DNA of 44,407 nt from an uncultured Erysipelotrichaceae bacterium (lineage in GTDB: Bacteria; Bacillota_I; Bacilli_A; RF39; UBA660). The translations under genes and the position numbers were made by a program. The stretch spans positions 1 through 44,407 of the forward strand of contig CADCJS010000005.1 in the NCBI GenBank assembly GCA_902801825.1, written 5' to 3'. This document shows, in pieces, positions 1-8,300 of this stretch. The number at the start of each line of letters is the position of its first letter. The first letter of the stretch is position 1. Under the pieces are notes generated by a model. That model had not been told where the DNA came from. It saw only the letters and a program-made list of their open reading frames with translations, and made no database searches.

Positions 1-623
1 ACATCTATTCCTATTAATGTATTATCATTTTTAAAACTATTAATTATTTCGTTAAACTCTATATTATTCTTTTTACTATTACTATAATTAGAAGTACTAT
101 ATTTTTCAATAACATTTACGTTAAAATTAAGTTCATTTACATTATTTGAACCATCACTTATAATATATTTCATTTTATAATTACCAGTTTTTGTATTATC
201 TAAATCTCCAACATATACACAAGAAACATTTCTATCATAATTATCCGCAGTAACTACTTTTTCACAAAAATCTACTTCTTCATTTAATAAAATAGTTTTA
301 TTAGTATTAACACTTAAAAAAATAGGTTTAACCTTATCCACAACTTTATAATTTATTTTATATTTATATTTTCTTCTTTTATATTTATAAATTAATGTAA
401 TATAATTATTTCCTATTTTATTAGTCTTCAATAATTTATTATCTGATATAATTTCAACATTCTTTTTTTCTATTAAATCATAAAGATGATATTTATTAGA
501 ATAAACAGGAATTTTTTTATTTTTAATCTTGATAACAACATCTTTTGGTGTTTTATACATATCGTATTTACAACCACTTAATATTAAAGATATAAATAAT
601 AATATCAAAAATCTTTTTTTCAT
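1..623 (-). CDS. Secreted lipoprotein with Ig-like domain and probable GH25 muramidase domain (3' end cut off by window edge)
   Basis: Read on the minus strand from an ATG at 621-623 behind a GGTGA ribosome site; open to the window edge (207 codons). The protein begins with a Lys/Arg-rich n-region, a hydrophobic stretch and a lipobox LSGC with Cys at about residue 18, so it should be a membrane-anchored lipoprotein. Residues about 85-165 resemble a DUF5011/HYR-type Ig-like domain (TADNYD, then a KTGNYKMKYIISDGSNN-type strand pair). The last visible residues, TLIGID, match the usual opening of glycoside hydrolase family 25 (IGIDVSKWQG), so a muramidase domain probably follows outside the window. 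The lipoprotein and Ig-like assignments are seen in the sequence; the GH25 call rests on a few residues. Confidence 0.7.
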   Translation of the reverse strand, partial: MKKRFLILLFISLILSGCKYDMYKTPKDVVIKIKNKKIPVYSNKYHLYDLIEKKNVEIISDNKLLKTNKIGNNYITLIYKYKRRKYKYKINYKVVDKVKPIFLSVNTNKTILLNEEVDFCEKVVTADNYDRNVSCVYVGDLDNTKTGNYKMKYIISDGSNNVNELNFNVNVIEKYSTSNYSNSKKNNIEFNEIINSFKNDNTLIGID

Positions 624-639
624 ATTCTTCACCATTTAT

Positions 640-648
640 ATTATACCA
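640..648 (-). promoter_or_regulatory. Extended -10 promoter for the minus-strand lipoprotein gene
   Basis: On the minus strand TGG-TATAAT lies about 17 bases before the ATG and is followed by a GGTGA ribosome site. No good -35 element is visible. Confidence 0.5.
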
Positions 649-655
649 ATAAAAT

Positions 656-683
656 TTGACTATTTTAACAAAATTTATATAAT
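656..683 (+). promoter_or_regulatory. Promoter of the 692-3865 operon
   Basis: TTGACT at 656-661 and TATAAT at 678-683 with a 16-base spacer. The expected transcription start (about 690) falls almost on the ATG at 692, so the first mRNA cistron may be leaderless. Confidence 0.55.
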
Positions 684-691
684 ATTAAATT

Positions 692-1123
692 ATGGAAAAA
701 GAAAAAGTTGAATTTGAAATAAGAAAAATAAAAAATAATAAATTTTCATTAAAAGGTTATATACCAGAAATGAAGTATTTTTTATTTGTTTATAATGGTA
801 TAGGAACAATAATATTTCTAACAAAAGAATTAGAAGATTATTTAGATAGAGCTAAACCTGAGATTAGAAAATTCAGTAGATTTTTATTCTCTCATGGTGT
901 ATATACTTATATGGATGAAAACTATGAAGTTAAAATAGGAAAAGGATTAGAATCATTATATGACTCTTTAAATGAAGATAAATATTATGTTTTGATAAAA
1001 AGAGAAAAGTGTAATAAGTTAGTACCATTTTCAAAATTAAAGGATTTAAAAATGTCTGAAGTAATAAAAGAGGATATTATTAAAGAAAAGAATAGAATAG
1101 AAGGAAAGAAGAAGATAAAATGA
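692..1123 (+). CDS. Protein of unknown function (143 aa)
   Basis: I do not recognise this protein. It is 143 residues, rich in Lys and Glu, with no signal peptide or membrane segment, and looks cytoplasmic. A short hydrophobic strand region (about residues 27-43, including YNGIGTIIFL) and the Lys-rich tail are the only notable features. The start has no Shine-Dalgarno site and sits about 9 bases after a TATAAT box. Its TGA stop overlaps the ATG of the next gene by four bases (ATGA), so it is translationally coupled to the flavoprotein behind it. This is also the clearest evidence that TGA is a stop here. Confidence 0.7.
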   Translation: MEKEKVEFEIRKIKNNKFSLKGYIPEMKYFLFVYNGIGTIIFLTKELEDYLDRAKPEIRKFSRFLFSHGVYTYMDENYEVKIGKGLESLYDSLNEDKYYVLIKREKCNKLVPFSKLKDLKMSEVIKEDIIKEKNRIEGKKKIK

Positions 1124-2304
1124 AAAAAATAATAATAGTTGGTGCGGGGGCATCAGGAGTTTTTTTAGCGTTAAATTTAAAAAATAAAGATAATGAAATT
1201 ATTCTTTTAGAGAAAAATGATACACCTTTAAAAAAATTATCAATGACTGGAAATGGAAGATGTAATTATTATAATGATGATCAAAATATAAAACATTATC
1301 ATAGTGAAAGCTTAAATGAATTAAATTATTTATTAAAAGAAAAAGATATAAAAAGATGTTTAGAATTATTTAATGAATTAGGTATATATCCTAGAATAAT
1401 TAATGGTTATTATTATCCTTATTCAAACAATGCGAAAACTATTAGGAATACATTAATTGAAGAATTAAATAAAAAGAATATAAAACTAAAATTAAATTAC
1501 GAAGTTAATAATATAAAGAAGAAAGATAATAAATTTATCATTAATAATGATTTAACAAGTGACTATTTAGTTATATCTACTGGATCTAAATGCATGGTTA
1601 ATGATTATATTATGTATGATATATTAAAAGAAATGAAAATAGATATTATAAAACCACTTCCAGGTTTAACAAAATTAGTTGTAGATAATAAATATTTAAA
1701 TAAATTAAATGGAATAAGAACACTATGTAAAGCAAGTATTATTGTTAACGATGAAGTTATTAAAGAAGAAGAAGGGGAATTACAATTAACTAATTATGGC
1801 CTTAGTGGTATAGTTATTTTTAATTTAAGTAGATATGCATCTATTAATTTAGAAAAGAATAATAATGTAAAAGTGAAAATTAATTTTTTACATACAATAC
1901 AAAATATTGAAGAAATATTTGTTAAAAATAATAATATAAAATCAGCTTTAAATAGAATATTAGATGAAAAACTTGTTAATGTTTTATTAAAAGATTTAAA
2001 AAATCTTAATTATAATGAATTAACAAAAGAAGAAAAAAATGAATTATTTAAAATATTAACTGAGTATGAATTTATTGTTACTGGAATAAAAGATTTTAAT
2101 AATTGTCAAGTATCAGTTGGTGGTGTAAGTTTAAATGAAGTGGATTTAAAATCACTAGAATCATTAAAAATCTCAAACTTATATTTTACAGGAGAGATAC
2201 TTGATGTAGATGGAGATTGTGGTGGATATAATTTAACTTTCGCATGGCTTAGTGCATTAATTGTATCAAGAAGTATTAGGAGAAAAAATGATAAGAGTAA
2301 GTAA
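1120..2304 (+). CDS. HI0933-like (BaiN/RdsA family) NAD(P)/FAD-dependent oxidoreductase
   Basis: The N-terminus carries the FAD Rossmann motif GAGASG (residues about 8-13), followed by the family's MTGNGRCN signature near residue 41. The C-terminus has TGEILDVDGDCGGYNL, the second FAD contact typical of HI0933-like flavoproteins. Length (394 aa) is normal for the family. Members include BaiN, a bile-acid dehydrogenation enzyme, but most have no known substrate, so only the cofactor and fold are firm. It overlaps the previous gene by four bases and the next by 17. The next gene is also an FAD protein, so the two may work on related redox substrates (inference). Confidence 0.9.
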   Translation: MKKIIIVGAGASGVFLALNLKNKDNEIILLEKNDTPLKKLSMTGNGRCNYYNDDQNIKHYHSESLNELNYLLKEKDIKRCLELFNELGIYPRIINGYYYPYSNNAKTIRNTLIEELNKKNIKLKLNYEVNNIKKKDNKFIINNDLTSDYLVISTGSKCMVNDYIMYDILKEMKIDIIKPLPGLTKLVVDNKYLNKLNGIRTLCKASIIVNDEVIKEEEGELQLTNYGLSGIVIFNLSRYASINLEKNNNVKVKINFLHTIQNIEEIFVKNNNIKSALNRILDEKLVNVLLKDLKNLNYNELTKEEKNELFKILTEYEFIVTGIKDFNNCQVSVGGVSLNEVDLKSLESLKISNLYFTGEILDVDGDCGGYNLTFAWLSALIVSRSIRRKNDKSK

Positions 2305-3865
2305 TATAAATGTTAGTGTATTAAGTGATGAAAATGCATTATTAAAAAAAATCTCAAGAATTATAAATTGTAATAAAAATGATATTAAAAATTATAAAAT
2401 AATTAAAAAATCAATTGATGCTAGAGATAAGAATAATATTATTTATAATTATACAATAGATATAAATGTTGAAAATGAAGCTGAAGTATTAAATAAAAAA
2501 ATAAAGAATGTTTCTAAGACACCTAATGAAGAATATACTTATAAGCCAAGTGGAACATTAAAAATGAAAAATAGACCTATTGTAGTAGGAGCAGGACCTG
2601 CAGGTTTATTCTTATCTTATATGCTTTCTTATTATGGATATAATCCAATAATAATAGAAAGAGGAGAAAAAATGGAAGATAGAATTAAATCAGTAGATAC
2701 TTTTTTCTCTACAAATAAATTAAATATTAATTCAAATGTTCAATTTGGTGAAGGTGGTGCAGGAACATTTTCTGATGGAAAATTAAATACTTTAGTAAAA
2801 GATAAAAGATTTATGCAAAAAAAAGTATTTGAAATTTTTATTGAATGTGGCGCACCAGAAGAAATACTATATGTTAATAAACCTCACATTGGTACAGATT
2901 TATTAAGAAAAGTAATAATCAATATGAGAAATAAAATAATTAAGAATGGTGGAACTTTTTTATATAATACAATGTTAACAAATATAGTAATAAATAATAA
3001 TAAAGTGGAAGAAATAATTGTTAATAATAAAGAAACAATTCCTTGTGATAATTTGTTTTTATGTATAGGACATAGTTCAAGAGAAACATATAATATGTTA
3101 AAAAACAAGAATATATTAATGAAAAATAAACCCTTTGCAATTGGAGTAAGAATAGAACATTTAAAAAAAGATATAAATGAATGTTTATATGGTAATAAAT
3201 ATAAGGATATATTAAAAGATGCTAGTTATAATTTAACTTATCATACAAATAATAGGGCAGTATATACATTTTGTATGTGTCCTGGAGGGTATGTAATTAA
3301 TGCTTCAAGCGAAAAAAACAAACTTGTCATAAATGGGATGAGTAATCATCTAAGAGAAAGTAATAATAGTAATAGTGCTATTGTTGTAACAATTGATGAA
3401 AATGATTATGGAAAAAATTTACTTGATGGTGTTAAATTTCAAAGAGAATTAGAAGAAAAAGCTTATAATTCATTAAATGGATTAATACCAGTTCAAAGAT
3501 ATATTGATTATAAGAATAATGTAGTAACTAATAGATTAGGTAAAATAACTCCTAATACAAAGGGAAACTATGGTTTTTATGACATTAACAAAATATTACC
3601 AAATTATATTAACTCATCAATTAAAGAATCAATTGAATATTTTAGTAAAAGAATTAATTGTTTTAATGATGATGATTCAATTTTATTAGGAATAGAAACA
3701 AGAACTAGTTCACCAGTTACTATTATAAGAGATGAAAAAGGTATGAGTAATATTAAGGGTGTATATCCAGTTGGAGAAGGTGCTGGTTATGCTGGTGGAA
3801 TAACTACATCTGCAGTAGATGGAATAAGAATATTTGAAAAATTTTCTAGTATATATAAAAAATAA
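2288..3865 (+). CDS. COG2509-type FAD-dependent dehydrogenase
   Basis: The start is taken at the ATG at 2288 because AGGAGA lies just before it; an upstream start at 2261 would lack a ribosome site. About 90 N-terminal residues form the small accessory domain typical of this family. Then comes the FAD motif GAGPAGLFLSYML (about residue 97), the FGEGGAGTFSDGK signature, GVRIEH, CMCPGGYVINASSE and a C-terminal PVGEGAGYAGGITTSAVDG FAD-binding strand. These are the hallmarks of uncharacterised FAD-dependent dehydrogenases (COG2509). At 525 aa it is normal in length. It overlaps the upstream flavoprotein by 17 bases and so belongs to the same operon. The substrate is unknown. Confidence 0.88.
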   Translation: MIRVSNINVSVLSDENALLKKISRIINCNKNDIKNYKIIKKSIDARDKNNIIYNYTIDINVENEAEVLNKKIKNVSKTPNEEYTYKPSGTLKMKNRPIVVGAGPAGLFLSYMLSYYGYNPIIIERGEKMEDRIKSVDTFFSTNKLNINSNVQFGEGGAGTFSDGKLNTLVKDKRFMQKKVFEIFIECGAPEEILYVNKPHIGTDLLRKVIINMRNKIIKNGGTFLYNTMLTNIVINNNKVEEIIVNNKETIPCDNLFLCIGHSSRETYNMLKNKNILMKNKPFAIGVRIEHLKKDINECLYGNKYKDILKDASYNLTYHTNNRAVYTFCMCPGGYVINASSEKNKLVINGMSNHLRESNNSNSAIVVTIDENDYGKNLLDGVKFQRELEEKAYNSLNGLIPVQRYIDYKNNVVTNRLGKITPNTKGNYGFYDINKILPNYINSSIKESIEYFSKRINCFNDDDSILLGIETRTSSPVTIIRDEKGMSNIKGVYPVGEGAGYAGGITTSAVDGIRIFEKFSSIYKK

Positions 3866-3867
3866 TA

Positions 3868-3876
3868 TGTTATAAT
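3868..3876 (+). promoter_or_regulatory. Extended -10 promoter of the exonuclease III gene
   Basis: TGT-TATAAT ends 20 bases before the ATG, with a GAGGT ribosome site between. No clear -35 element. Confidence 0.5.
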
Positions 3877-3895
3877 CAATCTAGAGGTAAGAATT

Positions 3896-4651
3896 ATGAA
3901 AATAATATCATGGAATGTCGCAGGTTTTAGAGCGTGTTTAAAAAAAGGATTTGATGAATTTTTTGATAAAGAAAATGCTGATATTTATTGTTTACAAGAA
4001 TCAAAAGTATTAGAAGATCAATTTTCTTATAATAAAGAAGGGTATGATATGTATTTATACCCTGCAGAAAAAAAAGGTTATTCTGGAACATTAGTTTTTA
4101 CTAGAATTAAACCATTAAATGTTTCTTATGGAATAAATATTGATGAACATGATCATGAAGGAAGAGTAATAACATTAGAATTTAATGATTTTTATCTTGT
4201 GAATGTTTATGTCCCAAATGTAAAAAGAGATTTAAGTAGACTTGAATATAGAATGAAATGGGAAGATGATTTTAAACAATATTTAAAACATTTAGAAGAA
4301 AAAAAGACCGTAATTGTATGTGGAGATTTTAATGTAGCTCATAATGAAATAGATATTAAAAATGCTAAAGCAAATATAGGTAATGCTGGATTTACATATG
4401 AAGAAAGAGATAAATTTACTAAATTACTTGAATCTGGATTTATAGATACATTTAGATATTTTCATGAAACAGAAGAAAAATATTCTTGGTGGAGCTATAT
4501 GGGCAAAGCAAGAGAAAAAAATATTGGTTGGAGAATAGATTATTTTATAATATCAAAATCAAGTATAAATAATGTTGTTGACTCAACAATATTAAATGAT
4601 GTAATGGGTAGTGATCATTGTCCAATATGTTTAGAAGTTAATCTAAAATAA
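3896..4651 (+). CDS. exoA: Exodeoxyribonuclease III / AP endonuclease
   Basis: Metal-dependent AP endonuclease and 3'-5' exonuclease of base-excision repair, in the EEP (DNase I-like) fold. Visible family motifs in order: SWNVAG with Asn7, LQESK with Glu35 (metal ligand), GDFNVAHNEIDI near residue 145, the YSWWSYMGKAREKNIGWRIDY block, and the terminal GSDHCP containing the catalytic Asp-His pair. The length (251 aa) matches Bacillus ExoA. Preceded by its own promoter and followed by a terminator, so it is transcribed alone. Confidence 0.95.
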   Translation: MKIISWNVAGFRACLKKGFDEFFDKENADIYCLQESKVLEDQFSYNKEGYDMYLYPAEKKGYSGTLVFTRIKPLNVSYGINIDEHDHEGRVITLEFNDFYLVNVYVPNVKRDLSRLEYRMKWEDDFKQYLKHLEEKKTVIVCGDFNVAHNEIDIKNAKANIGNAGFTYEERDKFTKLLESGFIDTFRYFHETEEKYSWWSYMGKAREKNIGWRIDYFIISKSSINNVVDSTILNDVMGSDHCPICLEVNLK

Positions 4652-4655
4652 TTAT

Positions 4656-4684
4656 AAGAAGTTATTAAAACTTCTTTTCTTTTT
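4656..4684 (+). terminator. Intrinsic terminator after exoA
   Basis: Perfect 8-bp stem (AAGAAGTT at 4656-4663 with AACTTCTT at 4669-4676), 5-base loop and a T-rich tail. Confidence 0.75.
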
Positions 4685-4694
4685 CTTTAAATAA

Positions 4695-4703
4695 TGATAT
4701 AAT
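4695..4703 (+). promoter_or_regulatory. Extended -10 promoter of the DUF1292 gene
   Basis: TGA-TATAAT followed by AAGGAGG and the ATG at 4729. Confidence 0.5.
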
Positions 4704-4728
4704 AAAATTTAGAATAAGGAGGTCTAGT

Positions 4729-4986
4729 ATGAATAGAAGAATAACTATTACAAATGCTCAAGGGCAAAAAGTTATAGCTGACGTAGTATCTATTTTTAAT
4801 GTTAAATCATTAAATAGTGATTATATTATTTATACTTTTAATAAAAAAGATGAAAATAATAAAATAAAAGACTATGTTTCTAAAATTAAGTTTGAAAATA
4901 ATGAATACATACTAGAAACAATAGACGATAATAATGAATGGGATAAAATAAAAGATATTATCATAAAAATGGAAGAGAATAATTAA
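4729..4986 (+). CDS. DUF1292 (YrzB-like) family protein
   Basis: Small acidic cytoplasmic protein of 85 residues with the DUF1292 pattern. A short N-terminal strand pair with NAQGQKVIADVV is followed by a strand about sites read or written as YIIYTF, a charged turn, and a conserved-looking Trp (EWDKI) near the end. In other Firmicutes YrzB is encoded with the yrzL/yrrK Holliday-junction resolvase genes; that context is absent here. The function of the family is unknown. A very good AAGGAGG precedes the ATG. It is followed after 12 bases by another small gene with its own AAGGAGG, so the two are probably one operon. Confidence 0.75.
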   Translation: MNRRITITNAQGQKVIADVVSIFNVKSLNSDYIIYTFNKKDENNKIKDYVSKIKFENNEYILETIDDNNEWDKIKDIIIKMEENN

Positions 4987-4998
4987 GGAGGAATATTT

Positions 4999-5619
4999 AT
5001 GGAAAACTATGTGAATATTCAAAATACTTCAAATGGTTGGGTTAATCCTTCATCATCTAATAATAAAATTAATGAAATTAAAAATGAAACTAACATTAAT
5101 TATCAAAAAATAGATGAATCTTTAACAACTAATTTTGCATCTTTAAATGACAAATTAAATGATATTATTAGTCAAATTCAAGAACTAAATTCTAAATTAT
5201 CTAGTTTTTCATCTAATAATACTAATACTGTGAAAGAACCTGAAATAACTCAAACAAATGTAGATTTATCTGAAAATGATAATCCTTTTGAAAGTGCATT
5301 TGATTTTATTGAACCAACTAATAATATTGAAGAATTGGAAACAGAACAATTACCAAAACAAGATGAACTAAATTTTTTGAATGAAAATACATTGCCAAAT
5401 AATAATCCGGTAGAAGAACCAAATATGACTTCACTGCAAGATTTTATGTCTTCAGCAAAAGCAAATGAGGAAACACCAACTATAGAAATTAGTCAAGATG
5501 TTAGTGAAGTTAATGATATATCCAATGGATTTCCTGTAGAAATAGAAGCTAAAATGAATGGCAAAGGTGCTAGATTTGTTTCAATAAATGATAATTCAAA
5601 AATACTAATTAATAAATAA
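4999..5619 (+). CDS. Asn/Glu-rich protein of unknown function with coiled-coil segment (206 aa)
   Basis: Not recognised. The first 25 residues are polar, residues about 28-75 look like a coiled coil (LNDKLNDIISQIQELNSKL), and residues about 80-175 are acidic and low-complexity (Asn, Glu, Pro, Thr), probably disordered. A short C-terminal segment, GFPVEIEAKMNGKGARFVSI, looks more ordered and could be a small beta module. No signal peptide or membrane segment. An AAGGAGG site and the 12-base gap from the DUF1292 gene suggest co-expression. The arrangement of coiled coil, acidic linker and terminal patch would suit an adaptor or scaffold, but this is only a guess. Confidence 0.7.
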   Translation: MENYVNIQNTSNGWVNPSSSNNKINEIKNETNINYQKIDESLTTNFASLNDKLNDIISQIQELNSKLSSFSSNNTNTVKEPEITQTNVDLSENDNPFESAFDFIEPTNNIEELETEQLPKQDELNFLNENTLPNNNPVEEPNMTSLQDFMSSAKANEETPTIEISQDVSEVNDISNGFPVEIEAKMNGKGARFVSINDNSKILINK

Positions 5620-5645
5620 ATGATTTAAAAAATAGTAATTTATAG

Positions 5646-5651
5646 TATAAT
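5646..5651 (+). promoter_or_regulatory. -10 element of the envelope-gene block
   Basis: TATAAT followed 19 bases later by the ATG at 5671, with GAGGTG between. No convincing -35. Confidence 0.4.
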
Positions 5652-5670
5652 GTATAGGTGAGGTGTTAAA

Positions 5671-6198
5671 ATGAATCAAAAGAAAATAAATAAAAATGTT
5701 ATTAGTAAAAAGTTTAAAAAATTAAAAACTAATAAGAAATTATTAATAATTGTAATAATATTATTAGTAATATTAATAATGTTTTTTAATTATGTAAGAA
5801 CTGGTAATACTATTTCAAAATATGGTAATAGATTAAATGGTATTAAAAAAGTTCCTGTAAAAAAAGAACAAGTTAGTAAAATTGAAAAAAGATTAAAAGA
5901 AAATGAAAATGTAACTTATACAAGTGTAAGAACAGAAGGAAAAATTATTTATGTAACTTTTAATGTTAAACAAGATTTAACAGTAGATGATGCGAAAAAT
6001 ATAGGAAACACAGTTCTAGAAGTTGTTGATGATAAAATTAAAAATTTTTATGATATAAATATAATAATAACTAAAAAAGATGAAGTAGGCGAAGAAGTTC
6101 AAGTAACTACTGATAGCGGTGAACAAAAAACAGAAACTAAAAAAGAATTTCCAATTATGGGATATAAAAAATCTTCTTCAGAAGGAATAGTTTGGTAA
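5671..6198 (+). CDS. Single-pass membrane-anchored protein of unknown function (175 aa)
   Basis: The N-terminus is strongly basic (about 25 residues), followed by one hydrophobic segment (about residues 26-42, ending MFFNYV) and an outside-facing domain of about 130 residues. That domain has an alternating strand pattern (VTYTSVRTEGKIIYVTFNV) and a helix (TVDDAKNIGNTVLEVVDD) that resembles small alpha/beta lipoprotein-like folds, but I cannot assign a family. The ATG has a GAGGTG site. The next gene, the GGDEF sensor, starts 11 bases after the stop, so the two are probably co-expressed. Confidence 0.75.
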   Translation: MNQKKINKNVISKKFKKLKTNKKLLIIVIILLVILIMFFNYVRTGNTISKYGNRLNGIKKVPVKKEQVSKIEKRLKENENVTYTSVRTEGKIIYVTFNVKQDLTVDDAKNIGNTVLEVVDDKIKNFYDINIIITKKDEVGEEVQVTTDSGEQKTETKKEFPIMGYKKSSSEGIVW

Positions 6199-6209
6199 AG
6201 GAGAAGGTT

Positions 6210-8285
6210 ATGAAAAAGAAAAAAGAAAAAAATTTAAATTATAAAAAAATTGGTATACTGTTTTTTATATTAATATCTTTTATAGTATTAATAATAACTT
6301 TTATATCTATAAATAAAAGAAATGAATCTAAAGGAGCATATTCTTTATTAGAAAAACGTTGGATTGAAAAAAATTCTAATAAAGTTGTAGATGTTTCTAT
6401 TTTAAATGATATTCCTATTTTTGGTGAATCTGGAGAAGGAGTATTCTTTGATTTCTTAAGTGATTTTACAAAAGAAAACAACATTGAATTTAATATGATT
6501 CCATATGAATCAACTTCTAATGAAAATACAAGTGATTATTCATTTGAAGTAAGTAATAATAGTGAAATTAAAAAGAATGAATTATTATTCTATACAGATA
6601 ACTATGTATTAGTAAGTAAGAATAATAAAGAAGTTAAGAAAATTAATGATCTAAATGAAACTACAATTGGAGCTTTAGATACAGATTTAAATAAAATTAA
6701 AGATTATTTATCTTATAATGATAATTTAATATATAACACATACAATACTATGGATTCTATGGTAGAAGCACTTAATAATAATGATATTAATTATGCTATA
6801 ATGCCAAAAACTTATTATATAAATGATATTTTTAAAAATAATTTTTATATAGTTCATAATTTTAATGAAATGACTACAAATTATATTTTAAAAATAGATG
6901 GTAAAGAAAAAACATTAAATAATATAATAAGAAAATATTATACAAGATGGAGTAAAGATTCTTTAAGTAAATCTTATAATTCAAAATTATTAACATTATA
7001 TTTTGAATCAAAAAATATTGATGATTCTGTAATCGCAAATTTCTCAGGAAAAGAATATGTATATGGATATGTAAAGAACTTACCTTATGATTCAAAAATA
7101 AATGATGACTTCATTGGATATAATAGTGAAATATTAGATGAATTTGCTAAAAGTATGAATATTACTTTCAAAATAAAAGAATTCTCTTCAATAAAAGAAT
7201 TAGAAAAAAATATGAATAATGGTAAAGTAGATTTAGTATTTAACTATTATGATTTTGATAATGTAACAGAAGATTTTGATTCTACATTTTCAATGTATGA
7301 TTCTAAAATTGTTGTATTAACAAATGTTAATAATGTAACAACTACAGTACCTTCTATTAGATCTTTAAAAGGAAAAGAAATAAAGATGCTTGATAATAAA
7401 ACATCAACTTATTTCTCAAATAAAGAAGGATTAAATGTTAAAAAATATAAAAAAGTAAATTCAATGTTTAATTCATTAGATGATGATAGTATTTTATTAC
7501 TTGATTATAATTTATATAATTACTATAGAAATAATGAATTATCTGATTACAAAGTAGTTTATGAAGAAAGAATACAAAATTTAAATTATAATTATTTGAT
7601 ATATAATTCATCAACAAATAAAGCATTTAATGGATTATTTAAATTTTATGTTTCAGTACTTGATTCAGATTTATATCAAGCACGTGCAACAGTTAAATTA
7701 TCTAAAGATAGTAAGAAAATAGATTTAACATTTATATATTTAGTTTGTGCTTTATTTGTAATCTTAATTATATTTATGATTTATTTAAAAATTAAAAATA
7801 ATCAAAATAAAATATTAAAAAATGATAGATTAAAATATGTTGATAGTTTGACTTCTTTAAAAAATAGACATTATTTGAATAAAAACTATGAAAAATGGCA
7901 ACAAAATAAAATATATCCACAAGCAATTATAATTGTTGATGTAAATAAAGTTGGTCATATAAATGATGTTTATGGTCATGAAGAAGGAGATTCAGTTATT
8001 AAAAAAGCAGCAAATATGCTTATTAATAATCAATTAGAACAAAGTGATATTGTTAGAACAAATGGTGATGAATTCTTAATATATTTAGTTGGATATGAAG
8101 AAAACAAAGTTATTCAATATATTAGAAAATTATATAAAGAATTTAAAAATCTTCCATATAATTTTGGTGCAACTTTGGGTTATAGTATGATACTAGATGA
8201 TATTAAAACAATAGATGATGCTATAAATGAAGCAGTATTAGAAGTTAAAACAAATAAAGAAATGGATATTGAAAATAAAAAGTAA
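6210..8285 (+). CDS. Membrane sensor with tandem SBP_bac_3-like domains and a GGDEF domain (putative diguanylate cyclase)
   Basis: The start at 6210 is chosen for its AAAGGAGAAGG site. The architecture is an N-terminal membrane segment (about residues 10-30), two consecutive periplasmic solute-binding-like (SBP_bac_3) domains (about 45-255 and 280-490), a second membrane segment (about 505-527) and a cytoplasmic GGDEF domain (about 540-690). The active-site loop reads NGDEF at residues 618-622, so the first Gly is Asn. The inhibitory I-site RxxD expected just upstream is EQSD and therefore absent. Known family role: cyclic-di-GMP synthesis in response to an external ligand. Whether this variant is active is uncertain. 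It lies among envelope genes, with a small anchored protein ahead of it. Confidence 0.85.
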   Translation: MKKKKEKNLNYKKIGILFFILISFIVLIITFISINKRNESKGAYSLLEKRWIEKNSNKVVDVSILNDIPIFGESGEGVFFDFLSDFTKENNIEFNMIPYESTSNENTSDYSFEVSNNSEIKKNELLFYTDNYVLVSKNNKEVKKINDLNETTIGALDTDLNKIKDYLSYNDNLIYNTYNTMDSMVEALNNNDINYAIMPKTYYINDIFKNNFYIVHNFNEMTTNYILKIDGKEKTLNNIIRKYYTRWSKDSLSKSYNSKLLTLYFESKNIDDSVIANFSGKEYVYGYVKNLPYDSKINDDFIGYNSEILDEFAKSMNITFKIKEFSSIKELEKNMNNGKVDLVFNYYDFDNVTEDFDSTFSMYDSKIVVLTNVNNVTTTVPSIRSLKGKEIKMLDNKTSTYFSNKEGLNVKKYKKVNSMFNSLDDDSILLLDYNLYNYYRNNELSDYKVVYEERIQNLNYNYLIYNSSTNKAFNGLFKFYVSVLDSDLYQARATVKLSKDSKKIDLTFIYLVCALFVILIIFMIYLKIKNNQNKILKNDRLKYVDSLTSLKNRHYLNKNYEKWQQNKIYPQAIIIVDVNKVGHINDVYGHEEGDSVIKKAANMLINNQLEQSDIVRTNGDEFLIYLVGYEENKVIQYIRKLYKEFKNLPYNFGATLGYSMILDDIKTIDDAINEAVLEVKTNKEMDIENKK

Positions 8286-8300
8286 AAAGGGTGATTAATT

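Noticed and set aside
529-711. A 60-codon plus-strand frame across the divergent promoter region
   Set aside because: It overlaps the start of the minus-strand lipoprotein and crosses both divergent promoters; no ribosome site.
692-3865. Possible alternative genetic code (TGA read as Trp), as in many Mollicutes
   Set aside because: TGA ends the gene at 692-1123 in a coupled ATGA junction and Trp codons in conserved proteins are TGG.
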